From NCBI RefSeq assembly GCF_000497575.1, contig NZ_APJI01000016.1, positions 310,001 through 374,000 of the forward strand: a stretch of DNA of 64,000 nucleotides. Reading direction: 5' to 3'. Made by a program: the position numbers and the translations under genes. Positions 37,340 to 46,314 of this stretch are shown here, in pieces (within the stretch, counting starts at the first letter, position 1; every line of letters begins with the position of its first letter). The stretch comes from Afipia sp. OHSU_II-C1. GTDB taxonomy: Bacteria > Pseudomonadota > Alphaproteobacteria > Rhizobiales > Xanthobacteraceae. The notes beneath the pieces were generated by a model, which searched no databases, was not told where the DNA came from, and saw nothing but the letters and a program-made list of their open reading frames with translations.

Positions 37340-37365
37340 AAGTTGTCTACTAACATAGACAACTT
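37340..37365. promoter_or_regulatory. Palindromic operator, probably for PhnF
   Basis: AAGTTGTCTA (37340-37349) and TAGACAACTT (37356-37365) form a perfect 10-base inverted repeat with a 6-base spacer. It ends 18 bases before phnG, where bound repressor would block the promoter or translation start. The GT-TA/TA-AC core is usual for HutC-type GntR regulators. Confidence 0.65.
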
Positions 37366-37383
37366 GGAGTCGGCAAGCCGGAC

Positions 37384-37842
37384 ATGACAGAACCGCCAGT
37401 CACATCAGAAACCAGTCGTCGCGCCGCGATGTCAGTGCTGGCGCATACGCCAACAGAGCGGATTTTGTCCTCTCTCGAAGCATTCGATGTCCCGCCGCAC
37501 GAGGCTGTCCGGCAACCCGAGAGCGGTCTTGTCATGATCCGGGGGCGGATCGGCGGCGACGGTGCCCCGTTTAATCTCGGCGAGGCGAGCGTTTGCCGCG
37601 CCGCGGTGCGGCTGGCCTCGGGCGAACTTGGCTTTGGTTATGTGCTGGGACGGGATGGCGAAAAGGCGAGGCTGGTCGCTCTGTGCGATGCGCTGATCCA
37701 GAACCCTGGATTCAAGGCCGAGGTCGAACAGAATATCATCGCGCCGTTGCGTCGCGAACTCGAAGACGCCCGATCCCGTCAGGCGGCGGAGACAGCGGCG
37801 ACGCGGGTCGATTTCTACACTCTGGTCAGAGGTGAGGGATGA
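37384..37842 (+). CDS. phnG: C-P lyase core subunit PhnG
   Basis: This 152-residue protein contains RAAMSVLAHTPTERI, the MIRGRIGGDGAPFNLGEASVCRAAVRL block and GYVLGRDGEKARLVALCDAL, all typical of PhnG. It forms the PhnGHIJ core complex that attaches phosphonate to ribose triphosphate. It is the first gene of the eight-gene lyase operon and overlaps phnH by four bases. Confidence 0.95.
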   Translation: MTEPPVTSETSRRAAMSVLAHTPTERILSSLEAFDVPPHEAVRQPESGLVMIRGRIGGDGAPFNLGEASVCRAAVRLASGELGFGYVLGRDGEKARLVALCDALIQNPGFKAEVEQNIIAPLRRELEDARSRQAAETAATRVDFYTLVRGEG

Positions 37843-38459
37843 CGATGACACTTCATGCCAGTCTCGGATCGGGTGGTGGCTTTGCCGATCCGGTGCAGTC
37901 GTCGCAGTCGGTGTTTCGCGGTGTGATGGATGCGCTGGCGCGTCCCGGTTCAGTTCACACGATCGCCGAACCTGTCCATACGCCATCTCCAATGATGTCA
38001 GGTACGGCTGCTATTGCGCTGGCTTTGTTCGATCATGACACGCCGATCTGGATGGACGATCGCTTCTCTGCCGAGCTCGAAATTGATGCGTGGCTGCGGT
38101 TTCACACCGGTGCGCCACTGACACGTGATGCATCTTACGCAAGCTTTGCATTGATTCACGGTGGCGTAACATTGCCGGACTTTGAAACCTTTGCGCTCGG
38201 AACGCCGGAATACCCGGATCGCTCGACCACACTGGTGGTTCAGGTCGATTCGCTCACCGAAGGACCGGAACTGGTGCTGAATGGTCCCGGTATTCGTGGC
38301 TCGGCCACATTGCGCGCGGGGGCGCTGCCTTCGGGCTTTCCCGGACGGATGCGAGCCAACCGCGCACTGTTTCCGCGGGGTGTCGATCTGCTGCTGGTTT
38401 GCGGATCGGAACTGGTGGCGATGCCGCGTAGCACGATCGTTGCTGTGAAGGAGGTCTGA
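37839..38459 (+). CDS. phnH: C-P lyase core subunit PhnH
   Basis: This is a 206-residue protein. SQSVFRGVMDALARPGSVH near the start and LLLVCGSELVAMPRSTIV at the end are characteristic of PhnH, a structural homologue of PLP-transferases without PLP. It sits within the PhnGHIJ complex. Its stop is three bases before the phnI start. Confidence 0.95.
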   Translation: MTMTLHASLGSGGGFADPVQSSQSVFRGVMDALARPGSVHTIAEPVHTPSPMMSGTAAIALALFDHDTPIWMDDRFSAELEIDAWLRFHTGAPLTRDASYASFALIHGGVTLPDFETFALGTPEYPDRSTTLVVQVDSLTEGPELVLNGPGIRGSATLRAGALPSGFPGRMRANRALFPRGVDLLLVCGSELVAMPRSTIVAVKEV

Positions 38460-38462
38460 TCC

Positions 38463-39569
38463 ATGTACGTTGCTGTTAAAGGCGGCGAACGCGCGATTGA
38501 GAATGCTCATCGGCTGCTTGCGCATGAGCGGCGTGGCGATCCCGCTGTCCCTGATCTTTCGTTAGGACAGATTTCCGGACAGCTCACGCTGGCGGTCGAT
38601 CGTGTCATGACCGAAGGTTCACTTTATGACCGCGAACTTGCCGCGCTGGCGATCAAGCAGGCGCGAGGCGACATGATCGAAGCGATCTTTCTGCTCCGTG
38701 CATTCCGCGCGACGTTGCCGCGCTTTGGTGCGACCGAACCGCTCGATACCGCAAACATGCAGGTGCGACGCCGTATTTCTTCGACATTCAAGGATGTGCC
38801 CGGCGGGCAGATTCTTGGGCCGACATTTGACTATACTCATCGGCTGCTCGATCCATCACTCACCGAAGGCGCGACCATCCCGGAACCAGCACTGGGTGAC
38901 GTTGACGAGGCGCCAATGCCGCGCGTGACCGATATTCTCGGCGCAGACGGTCTGATCGAGCCTTCACCCGAGGCAAATACCGACCAACCTGTCGGAGACC
39001 TGACCCGTGAGCCGCTGAGCTTTCCAGCGGATCGCGACCTGCGCTTGCAAAACCTGGCGAGAGGCGACGAGGGCTTTCTGCTGGCCTTGGGCTATTCGAC
39101 CCAGCGCGGTTTTGGCCGGACGCATCCATTCGCAGGCGAGATTCGCTTCGGTGAGGTTGAGGTCGAGTTCGTCGCGGAAGATGCCGGCTTCGCGGTGCCG
39201 CTCGGGTCGATCACGCTGACCGAATGCCAGATGGTCAATCAGTTCAAGGGCGCGGCCACGCAAGCACCGTGCTTCACCCGCGGCTACGGCCTTGCCTTTG
39301 GGCAGAGCGAACGCAAGACCATGTCGATGGCGCTGGTGGACCGTTCGTTGCGTGCGCGCGAGCTGGGCGAAGAATCGCGCTCGCCCGCGCAGGATGAGGA
39401 GTTCGTGATGTCGCATTCCGACAACGTGCAGGCGACGGGATTCGTCGAGCACTTGAAACTCCCGCACTATGTGGATTTCCAGTCCGAACTCGGCTTGCTG
39501 CGGAAGCTGCGCAAGGAATTCGAGGCCGCGCGGGGGAGTGACGTTTCGCTCGCGGAGGCCGCCGAATGA
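38463..39569 (+). CDS. phnI: C-P lyase subunit PhnI (nucleosidase/transferase)
   Basis: This 368-residue protein begins MYVAVKGGERAIENAHRLL and contains DRELAALAIKQARGDMIEAIFLLRAF-type and GYSTQRGFGRTHPFAGEIR blocks, all PhnI hallmarks. With PhnGHL it swaps the adenine of ATP for the phosphonate. The stop overlaps phnJ as ATGA. Confidence 0.95.
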   Translation: MYVAVKGGERAIENAHRLLAHERRGDPAVPDLSLGQISGQLTLAVDRVMTEGSLYDRELAALAIKQARGDMIEAIFLLRAFRATLPRFGATEPLDTANMQVRRRISSTFKDVPGGQILGPTFDYTHRLLDPSLTEGATIPEPALGDVDEAPMPRVTDILGADGLIEPSPEANTDQPVGDLTREPLSFPADRDLRLQNLARGDEGFLLALGYSTQRGFGRTHPFAGEIRFGEVEVEFVAEDAGFAVPLGSITLTECQMVNQFKGAATQAPCFTRGYGLAFGQSERKTMSMALVDRSLRARELGEESRSPAQDEEFVMSHSDNVQATGFVEHLKLPHYVDFQSELGLLRKLRKEFEAARGSDVSLAEAAE

Positions 39570-40441
39570 ACGCGCCCGTTTACAACTTCGCTTATCTCGA
39601 CGAGCAAACAAAACGGATGATCCGCCGCGCCATCCTTAAGGCCATTGCCATTCCGGGCTATCAGGTGCCGTTCGCCAGCCGCGAGATGCCGATGCCGTAT
39701 GGCTGGGGCACCGGTGGCGTGCAGGTGACAGCTGCCATCCTCGGACAGGGCGATACGCTGAAAGTGATCGATCAGGGGTCCGACGACACGACCAATGCGA
39801 TCTCGATCCGAAAATTCTTTGAGAAAACAGCGAACGTTAAGACCACCACGGTGACCTCGGACGCAACCGTGATCCAGACGCGTCACCGTATTCCGGAGAC
39901 GGCGCTCAATGACAATCAGGTTCTGGTCTACCAGGTGCCGATTCCGGAACCGTTACGGTTTCTCGAACCGCGCGAGACCGAAACGCGGCGCATGCACGCG
40001 CTTGGGGAGTACGGCTTGATGCACGTCAAGCTGTATGAAGACATCGCGCGCCACGGCCACATCGCTACAACCTATGCCTATCCGGTGAAGGTCAACGAGC
40101 GATATGTGATGGATCCATCGCCGACGCCGAAGTTCGACAATCCGAAAATGGATGACTGTGAGGCTTTGCAATTGTTTGGTGCCGGACGCGAGAAGCGCAT
40201 CTATGCGATTCCGCCGCATACCAAAGTCACATCGCTCGATTTCGAGGATCATCCGTTCGAAACCTACCGTTTCGACGCGCCTTGCGCATTGTGCGGATCG
40301 AAGACGTCCTATCTCGATGAAGTCGTGGTCGACGATAAGGGCGGCCGGATGTTCGTGTGTTCCGATACGGACTATTGCGAAACACGCCGCGCGGATGGCC
40401 ATAAGGGTGCCGGTTTCGGCGCCGACCATCGGGGGATGTGA
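39566..40441 (+). CDS. phnJ: C-P lyase, radical SAM subunit PhnJ
   Basis: This 291-residue enzyme cleaves the carbon-phosphorus bond. Four cysteines at 240, 243, 265 and 271 give the CX2CX21CX5C pattern that holds the Fe-S cluster in PhnJ, with the same spacing as in E. coli. Gly31 in IPGYQVPF lies where the glycyl radical residue is expected. GWGTGGVQVTAAI is also conserved. It is intact and placed correctly between phnI and phnK. Confidence 0.96.
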   Translation: MNAPVYNFAYLDEQTKRMIRRAILKAIAIPGYQVPFASREMPMPYGWGTGGVQVTAAILGQGDTLKVIDQGSDDTTNAISIRKFFEKTANVKTTTVTSDATVIQTRHRIPETALNDNQVLVYQVPIPEPLRFLEPRETETRRMHALGEYGLMHVKLYEDIARHGHIATTYAYPVKVNERYVMDPSPTPKFDNPKMDDCEALQLFGAGREKRIYAIPPHTKVTSLDFEDHPFETYRFDAPCALCGSKTSYLDEVVVDDKGGRMFVCSDTDYCETRRADGHKGAGFGADHRGM

Positions 40442-41223
40442 TGCGCGACAACGATCAGCCGCTGCTTGTCTGTGAAGGCCTGAGCAAGTCCTACGGCCGG
40501 CATATTGGCTGCAAGGACGTTTCATTCCAGCTCTACCCCGGCGAAGTGCTCGCAATTGTCGGCGAGTCCGGTTCGGGGAAATCCACGTTGTTGCAGATGC
40601 TGTCGACGCAGCTTCAACCTAGCAAGGGCCGTGTGTCGTATCGCATGCGTGACGGGATCACCCGCGATCTCGCGACGCTGGGTGAGGCGGAGCGGCGCTT
40701 TCTGTTTCGCACCGACTGGGGCTATGTCCATCAGGACCCGGCGATGGGTTTGCGGATGGCTGTATCGGCAGGCGCCAATGTCGGCGAACGGCTCATGGCG
40801 GTAGGCTGGGGTCATTACGGTAAAATTCGTGAGACGTCGTCGTCTTGGCTGGAGCGTGTCGAAATCTCGACCGATCGGATCGATGACGCGCCCAAGACTT
40901 ATTCCGGCGGCATGCGCCAGCGGCTTCAGATCGCGCGCAACCTGGTTACCGAGCCGCGCCTCGTCTTCATGGATGAGCCGACGGGAGGGCTTGATGTCTC
41001 AGTTCAGGCGCGCCTGCTCGATTTGGTGCGCGGACTGGTCAACGAACTGGGGCTCGCGGTCGTTATTGTGACGCATGATCTCGCGGTGGCTCGGCTGTTG
41101 TCGCATCGGGTCATGGTGATGAAGGGTGGCGAGGTGATCGAGACGGGCCTGACCGATCAGGTGCTTGACGATCCGCATGAGCCCTACACCCAGCTCCTTG
41201 TTTCCTCGATCCTGCCGGCATGA
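40441..41223 (+). CDS. phnK: C-P lyase ABC-type ATPase PhnK
   Basis: This 260-residue ATPase has Walker A GESGSGKST, the PhnK-specific WGYVHQDPAMGLRMAVSAG, signature YSGGMRQRLQIARNL and Walker B LVFMDEPTGGLDVS. It docks on the PhnGHIJ core rather than on a permease. The ATG at 40441 shares its A with the phnJ stop; a GTG one codon earlier is also possible. Confidence 0.94.
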   Translation: MRDNDQPLLVCEGLSKSYGRHIGCKDVSFQLYPGEVLAIVGESGSGKSTLLQMLSTQLQPSKGRVSYRMRDGITRDLATLGEAERRFLFRTDWGYVHQDPAMGLRMAVSAGANVGERLMAVGWGHYGKIRETSSSWLERVEISTDRIDDAPKTYSGGMRQRLQIARNLVTEPRLVFMDEPTGGLDVSVQARLLDLVRGLVNELGLAVVIVTHDLAVARLLSHRVMVMKGGEVIETGLTDQVLDDPHEPYTQLLVSSILPA

Positions 41224-41230
41224 GGGTCCT

Positions 41231-41929
41231 ATGTCTCCGATGATTGAGATATCAAACGCGAGCAAGACATTTACGATGCATCTGCAAAACGGTGTGCGGC
41301 TGCCGGTTGTGTCCGGCGTGTCCATGCAGGTTAGTGCCGGAGAGTGTGTCGTACTTTCTGGCCCATCGGGTGCCGGAAAATCGTCTATCCTGAAAATGAT
41401 TTTCGGCAACTATCGTTGCGATCAAGGCCGCATCTCGGTACGCCATAATGAGACGATGATTGATGTCGCGACGGCTCAGCCGCGGGATATTCTGCGGGTC
41501 CGCAGGCAGACTATCGGCTATGTGAGTCAGTTCCTGCGCGCGGTGCCCCGGGTTGCAACCCTCGACGTTGTTGCCGAACCGCTCGTCGCGCATGGTGTCG
41601 CTCGTGACGAAGCCTGTGCGCGGGCGGGAAAGCTACTGCGTCGACTCAATATCGCGGAACGGCTCTGGACCCTGCCGCCGTCAACTTTCTCCGGCGGAGA
41701 ACAGCAGCGCGTCAACATTGCACGCGGCTTCATCTCCGATATGCCGATCCTGTTGCTGGATGAGCCGACGGCTTCGCTCGACGGTGTCAATCGCAAGATT
41801 GTCGTCGATCTGGTTGCTGAAAAGAAAATACGCGGTGTGGCGCTGGTCGCCATCGTCCACGACGACGAAGTCCGAAATCTGATTGCCGATCGAATTATCG
41901 ACGTCACGTCGTTCGCGGCGGCAGCGTAA
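41231..41929 (+). CDS. phnL: C-P lyase ABC-type ATPase PhnL
   Basis: This 232-residue ATPase has Walker A GPSGAGKSS, signature FSGGEQQRVNIARGF and Walker B ILLLDEPTASLD. The start at 41231, with TGAGGG before it, gives the typical PhnL N-terminus (IEISNASKTFTMHLQNG); an earlier in-frame start at 41165 would run into phnK. PhnL is needed for the ribose-triphosphate phosphonate synthesis step. Confidence 0.94.
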   Translation: MSPMIEISNASKTFTMHLQNGVRLPVVSGVSMQVSAGECVVLSGPSGAGKSSILKMIFGNYRCDQGRISVRHNETMIDVATAQPRDILRVRRQTIGYVSQFLRAVPRVATLDVVAEPLVAHGVARDEACARAGKLLRRLNIAERLWTLPPSTFSGGEQQRVNIARGFISDMPILLLDEPTASLDGVNRKIVVDLVAEKKIRGVALVAIVHDDEVRNLIADRIIDVTSFAAAA

Positions 41930-41939
41930 GAGGAAAAGA

Positions 41940-43097
41940 ATGGTCTCCGAACGGAATGAAGGTGTCCTTGGTAATGCGCGCGTGGTCCTGAAGGACCGGG
42001 TCATCGAACAGGGCTGGGTTGCGATTGTTGGTGGGAAAATCGCCGAGGTTGGCGAGGGTGACGCGCCCAGGGGTAGCGAGGACATGGGTGGCGATCTTTT
42101 GATGCCCGGGCTGATCGAATTGCATACCGATCACCTGGAGGCGCACTACGTCCCGCGGCCCAAGGTGTTCTGGGACCCGGTGGCGGCAGTGGTGTCTTAT
42201 GATGGACAGCTAGCAACCAGCGGTATCACAACGGTTCTGGATTCCTTGCGCGTCTGGCGCGAGGAGGGCGCTGAGGACGTGGACGGTCAGGCCGGCGTTC
42301 TGGCCGGGGCTATTTCCTCGGCGCGAGAGGCGAAACTGCTGCGGGCCGAGCATTTCCTGCATCTGCGCTGTGAAATTCCGATGCCAAGCGTTGTCGAGGA
42401 AGCGAAGGAACTGGTTGGCCGGCCGGACGTGCGGCTCATGTCGCTGATGGATCACACGCCCGGCCAGCGCCAGTTCCGCGATGAGGGTAAACTGCGCGAC
42501 TACTATCGCGGCAAGAGTGGCGGCCTGACGGATGCGGAACTCGATGTGATGTTTGAGCGCCGTTTTGTCTATCAAAAGACCTACGGCGAAACGAATATGC
42601 GCGCCATCGTCGCGCTCGCACAGAGCTACGGGATACCGCTCGCCAGCCATGACGACACCACCGAGGAAAATGTCATCGACGCCATCCGCGATCGGGTGTC
42701 GGTCGCCGAATTCCCAACCACCATGGAGGCGGCGAGGGGGCTTCATCAGGCGGGTATCGCCGTCTTAATGGGGGCGCCCAACGTCGTGCGCGGCGGTTCT
42801 CACTCGGGAAATATTGCCGCGATCGATCTCGCCCGCGAAGGACTGCTCGACATCATGTCGTCCGACTATATCCCCTCAAGCCTGCTGATGGCAGCGATGC
42901 AACTGCCGAAACATGTGCCGGCGATCGATCTGGCGGCGGCGGTGCGAACCGTTACCAAAACAGCAGCCGAAGCTGTTGGGCTTGCCGACCGGGGTGAAAT
43001 CGTTGCCGGCAAACGCGCCGATCTGATCCGCGTGCATCTTGCACAGGATCTGCCGGTGGTGCGCAGCGTGTGGCGCGAAGGACATCGCGTAGCATGA
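41940..43097 (+). CDS. phnM: PhnM, alpha-D-ribose 1-methylphosphonate 5-triphosphate diphosphatase, operon copy
   Basis: This 385-residue amidohydrolase removes pyrophosphate from the PhnGHI product. The ATG at 41940 has AGAGGAAAAG upstream. LMPGLIELHTDHLEAHYVPRP carries the HTDHLE metal motif, followed by [25 protein letters not shown] and IMSSDYIPSSL. It lies in the normal place before phnN and overlaps it by four bases. A second PhnM is encoded 10 kb away in the same cluster. Confidence 0.95.
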   Translation: MVSERNEGVLGNARVVLKDRVIEQGWVAIVGGKIAEVGEGDAPRGSEDMGGDLLMPGLIELHTDHLEAHYVPRPKVFWDPVAAVVSYDGQLATSGITTVLDSLRVWREEGAEDVDGQAGVLAGAISSAREAKLLRAEHFLHLRCEIPMPSVVEEAKELVGRPDVRLMSLMDHTPGQRQFRDEGKLRDYYRGKSGGLTDAELDVMFERRFVYQKTYGETNMRAIVALAQSYGIPLASHDDTTEENVIDAIRDRVSVAEFPTTMEAARGLHQAGIAVLMGAPNVVRGGSHSGNIAAIDLAREGLLDIMSSDYIPSSLLMAAMQLPKHVPAIDLAAAVRTVTKTAAEAVGLADRGEIVAGKRADLIRVHLAQDLPVVRSVWREGHRVA

Positions 43098-43672
43098 CCG
43101 ACATCGCGACACTGTCCGTGCCAGGCACGGATTTGATCGGACCGGGCCGGCTGGTTCTGATCGTAGGGCCCAGCGGAGCGGGCAAGGATACGTTGATCGG
43201 GCTGGCGCAAGCTGCCTGTGCGGGCGACTCCAATGTCGTCTTTCCGCAACGGATTGTGACGCGCGAGGCGTCGTCCTTCGAAAACAACGAAGCAGTCAGC
43301 CCGATGCGGTTCGGCCAGATGCTTGCACACGGCGACTTCGCCTTCCAGTGGGAAGCGCATGGCTTGCGCTATGGCGTGCCGCGCTCGATCGTGGATGACA
43401 TCCGGGCCGGACATGCCGTCGTCGTGAACGCGTCTCGCACCATTGTCGAGTTTGCGCGCAGATCGTATGCCAACGTCACGGTGGTCTCGGTGACGGCTCC
43501 ACCGGAGATACTTGCACAACGTCTTGCCGCGCGCGCACGGTCCAGCGACGGCCAACTCGACGGCAGGCTCCGCAGGGCGGTTGCTGCCCCGGCGGCTGAT
43601 GTCGTGATCAACAATATCGGCCGCGCGGAGGACCATGCAGCCGAACTGTTGAAAGCCATCGGCCGTACCTGA
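43094..43672 (+). CDS. phnN: Ribose 1,5-bisphosphate phosphokinase
   Basis: This 192-residue kinase makes PRPP from ribose 1,5-bisphosphate, the last step of C-P lyase salvage. Walker A is GPSGAGKDT, followed by guanylate-kinase-like RIVTREASSFENNEAVS and FQWEAHGLRYGVP. The start at 43094 overlaps the phnM stop as ATGA and brings the length to the family norm. It ends the operon. Confidence 0.93.
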   Translation: MTDIATLSVPGTDLIGPGRLVLIVGPSGAGKDTLIGLAQAACAGDSNVVFPQRIVTREASSFENNEAVSPMRFGQMLAHGDFAFQWEAHGLRYGVPRSIVDDIRAGHAVVVNASRTIVEFARRSYANVTVVSVTAPPEILAQRLAARARSSDGQLDGRLRRAVAAPAADVVINNIGRAEDHAAELLKAIGRT

Positions 43673-43698
43673 GACCGTGTTGCAGCGGCCGCAGAGCC

Positions 43699-44034
43699 CT
43701 AGGCCATCGTGCCGGCATAACGCGGTAATTCCGCGGACTTGTCCGGTTTAAGCACGCCCATCACGGCGCGCGCGTGTCCGAGGCTGATAACCGCTATGTC
43801 GCGGGTGGGCTGGCCGGCGCGCGGCTGCGCTTTCTCGATCAGCAACAGGCCGCCTTCCTCGTAAATTTTGACACTGCCCACACCGGTCCAGAGCGTTTCG
43901 CGGGCATCGAAGAAATCTTCAACGCTCTCCGTTGTGAATGCGATCTGTTCGATCGCGAGTTTGTAGCCGAGGCGTTCGAAACGGCTGACGATGTCTGCAT
44001 CGGACATTTTGATGCGTGTGCGGGGCAGGCTCAA
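43699..44034 (-). CDS. Hypothetical small protein between phn and pqq
   Basis: This is a 111-residue protein with no family I recognise. A TTG start at 44034 is supported by GGGAGG nine bases upstream; the ATG at 44007 has no such site. It is mixed alpha/beta in appearance, has no signal peptide or membrane segment, and carries a segment GGLLLIEKAQPRAGQPTRD. It converges with phnN and is divergent from pqqA. The good ribosome site and codon pattern favour a real gene, but its function is unknown. Confidence 0.55.
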   Translation of the reverse strand: MSLPRTRIKMSDADIVSRFERLGYKLAIEQIAFTTESVEDFFDARETLWTGVGSVKIYEEGGLLLIEKAQPRAGQPTRDIAVISLGHARAVMGVLKPDKSAELPRYAGTMA

Positions 44035-44372
44035 CTTGGGTTTCCTCCCTACGGGTCAATGCGGGAGAGCGCCGTTGCTCGGTCCAAAGGTGCATCGATC
44101 AGGGTGCTTGTGCAAAGAATCGCGCCGTTCATGGCGTCGTTGTTGGCCCTAGGTTCAAGCGGACAGGTATCCAAGTAAAGCCCATTGTTTGGAAAATTAT
44201 CCGGCGTCGTGCGGGCGGAACGGAAATTGTTGCGTTGCACACTCTCGAGGTGCGGTCACAAACTTGTGCCGGAGGCTCCAGAAAATGGATGACACCACCC
44301 CGAATGTCCGTGTTAGCCTCGGAGTCGGCGGTGGCGCAAAGTCCCGCCCGGAATGGGAAGGAGACCAAGAAA
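44035..44372. other. Intergenic region upstream of pqqA
   Basis: These 338 bases separate the hypothetical gene from pqqA and must hold the pqq promoter. No FixK, sigma-54, Pho or palindromic site stands out. AAGGAG at 44358 serves pqqA. Confidence 0.5.
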
Positions 44373-44453
44373 ATGGCCTGGAAGACTCCAAAGATTGTCG
44401 AAGTCCCAGTTGGTATGGAAATCAACATGTACGCCTGCGCGGCGCGGAAGTAA
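44373..44453 (+). CDS. pqqA: PQQ precursor peptide
   Basis: This 26-residue peptide is the precursor of the cofactor pyrroloquinoline quinone. The core EVPVGMEINMY holds the Glu16 and Tyr20 (E-x3-Y) that PqqE crosslinks. AAGGAG lies 10 bases before the ATG. It is 176 bases upstream of pqqB, and an imperfect hairpin with a T-run lies between them. This fits the need for more peptide than enzymes. Confidence 0.95.
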   Translation: MAWKTPKIVEVPVGMEINMYACAARK

Positions 44454-44510
44454 GCCGCGTACCGCTATCAGTCCAGTAGCTGAGCTGTCCGGTTTGCGTC
44501 AGGAATTCTT

Positions 44511-44545
44511 CCCGTCGGGAGCGTTCCTGCGCGACGCCGGTTTTT
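44511..44545 (+). terminator. Imperfect terminator-like hairpin between pqqA and pqqB
   Basis: CGTCG (44513-44517) pairs with CGACG (44532-44536), with flanking CC/GG pairing across a small bulge. TTTTT follows at 44541. It is probably a leaky attenuator rather than a full stop. Confidence 0.35.
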
Positions 44546-44629
44546 CTTGCGTCTGTGACACCGAGTTCCGTGACGTGAGATATCGTCACGATGAAGTTCG
44601 GTCGCATTGATCGAGCGCGGAGCTTTTTT

Positions 44630-45553
44630 ATGCGCGTCGTCGTTCTTGGGGCTGCGGCGGGCGGCGGTGTTCCTCAATGGAATTGTAATTGCGAGGTCTG
44701 CCGCGCGGCCCGCGGCCCCCAGCCTGAACTGCAGGCGACCCAGGCCTCGATTGCCATAAGCGCCGACGGAGAGCACTGGTTTCTGATAAACGCCTCGCCT
44801 GACTTGCGCCAGCAGGTGATCGCGACGCCACAGCTTCATCCCAAGCCTGGCCATCTCCGCCATAGCCCGATTTCCGGTGTTATCCTGACCAACGGCGAGG
44901 TCGATGCTGTGGCCGGGCTTTTGTCGCTCCGTGAGGGCTGGCCATTCACGATCTATGCCCATCAGCGCGTGCTTTCCGTTCTCAAGTCGAACAGCATTTT
45001 CAACGTGCTCGACGAGAAGCGGGTGCGGCGCCAGCCGATTGAGTTTGATACGGCGTTCGAACCCGTGCTTCCGGACGGGTCACCGTCGGGGCTCGAAATC
45101 CTGCCGTTTGCCGTGCCGGGTAAGCGCGCCTGGTATCTCGAAAGCGCGCCACAACCTGAGAGCGACGAGCCCGGCGATACGCTCGGGTTGCGGATCGCAG
45201 ACAAAAGAAGTGGAGAATATCTTTATTTTCTGGCGGCCTGCGCAGCACTCACTCCCGATTTGCGGCAGCGCCTTCAAGACGCGCCCCTGATCTTTTTCGA
45301 CGGCACACTCTGGCGCGACGATGAGTTGATCGCGGCCGGACTGGGGGCAAAGACCGGACAGCGCATGGGGCATATGGCGATGTCGGGGGAGAATGGCGCC
45401 CTCGCGGCGCTTGCGGACCTTGGCATCGCTCGCAAGATTTTTCTGCATATCAACAATTCGAATCCGGTTCTGTTTCCTGACTCAGCGGAGCGCAAAGCGG
45501 CGGAAAAATCAGGGTGGCAGATTCCTTCGGACGGAATGGAGATCACCATTTGA
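44630..45553 (+). CDS. pqqB: PQQ biosynthesis protein PqqB
   Basis: This 307-residue metallo-beta-lactamase-fold protein begins VVVLGAAAGGGVPQWNCNC, with the CNC-EVC cysteines typical of PqqB. GGAG at 44619 supports the ATG at 44630 rather than one at 44591. PqqB hydroxylates the tyrosine part of the crosslinked precursor. The stop overlaps the pqqC start. Confidence 0.95.
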   Translation: MRVVVLGAAAGGGVPQWNCNCEVCRAARGPQPELQATQASIAISADGEHWFLINASPDLRQQVIATPQLHPKPGHLRHSPISGVILTNGEVDAVAGLLSLREGWPFTIYAHQRVLSVLKSNSIFNVLDEKRVRRQPIEFDTAFEPVLPDGSPSGLEILPFAVPGKRAWYLESAPQPESDEPGDTLGLRIADKRSGEYLYFLAACAALTPDLRQRLQDAPLIFFDGTLWRDDELIAAGLGAKTGQRMGHMAMSGENGALAALADLGIARKIFLHINNSNPVLFPDSAERKAAEKSGWQIPSDGMEITI

Positions 45554-46314
45554 TCGCAACGAGTGTGTTCGCATTGAAAGCAGGAACGCCGCTCGCTTCT
45601 GCGGAAGATCTTGAAGCGGCGCTGCGGCAGATTGGAGCAACGCGGTATCACAATCTGCATCCCTTTCACCGGCTGTTACATGGCGGCAAATTGAACAAGG
45701 GGCAGGTGCAGGCCTGGGCGCTAAATCGCTACTATTATCAAAGTTCCATTCCCATCAAGGACGCGGTGGTGATCTCGCGTTTCCGCGATCGCAACATCCG
45801 GCTCGAATGGCGGCACCGCATCGAAGATCACGACGGCGATATTGGCACCGAAGGTGGCATCGAGCGCTGGCTCAAGCTGACCGAAGGTCTCGGGCTGGAC
45901 AGCGCTTATGTGGAATCCGCCGAAGGCATCCTTCCGGCGACGCGTTTCGCTGTCGATGCTTATGTTCATTTTGTTCGCGACAAGACGCCGCTGGAGGCGA
46001 TTGCCTCGTCACTGACCGAACTGTTCGCGCCGAACCTGCACGAGGAGCGAATCTCGGGAATGCTCGCGCACTACGATTTCATCAATCCGAACATTATGAG
46101 CTACTTCAAGCGGCGAATGGAGCAGGCGCCGCGAGACGCGAACTTCGCGCTCGATTTCGTCAAGCGCCATGCCTCTACACCGGAGGAGCGGGAAGCCGTC
46201 TGCAATGCGCTGATTTTCAAGACCAACGTGCTCTGGGTCCAGCTCGACGCGCTCTATCATGCATATGTCGATGGCCACATCCCGCCGGGCGCTTTCGTGC
46301 CGGAGCAGGGCTGA
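45550..46314 (+). CDS. pqqC: PQQ synthase PqqC
   Basis: This 254-residue all-helical oxidase performs the final ring closure. YHNLHPFHRLLHGGKLNKGQVQAWALNRYYYQ-type and RIEDHDGDIGTEGG blocks are diagnostic. A TTG start at 45550, overlapping the pqqB stop as TTGA and preceded by GGAG, gives the right length; a GTG at 45565 is an alternative. The last base of the stop is shared with the pqqD start. Confidence 0.95.
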   Translation: MIATSVFALKAGTPLASAEDLEAALRQIGATRYHNLHPFHRLLHGGKLNKGQVQAWALNRYYYQSSIPIKDAVVISRFRDRNIRLEWRHRIEDHDGDIGTEGGIERWLKLTEGLGLDSAYVESAEGILPATRFAVDAYVHFVRDKTPLEAIASSLTELFAPNLHEERISGMLAHYDFINPNIMSYFKRRMEQAPRDANFALDFVKRHASTPEEREAVCNALIFKTNVLWVQLDALYHAYVDGHIPPGAFVPEQG

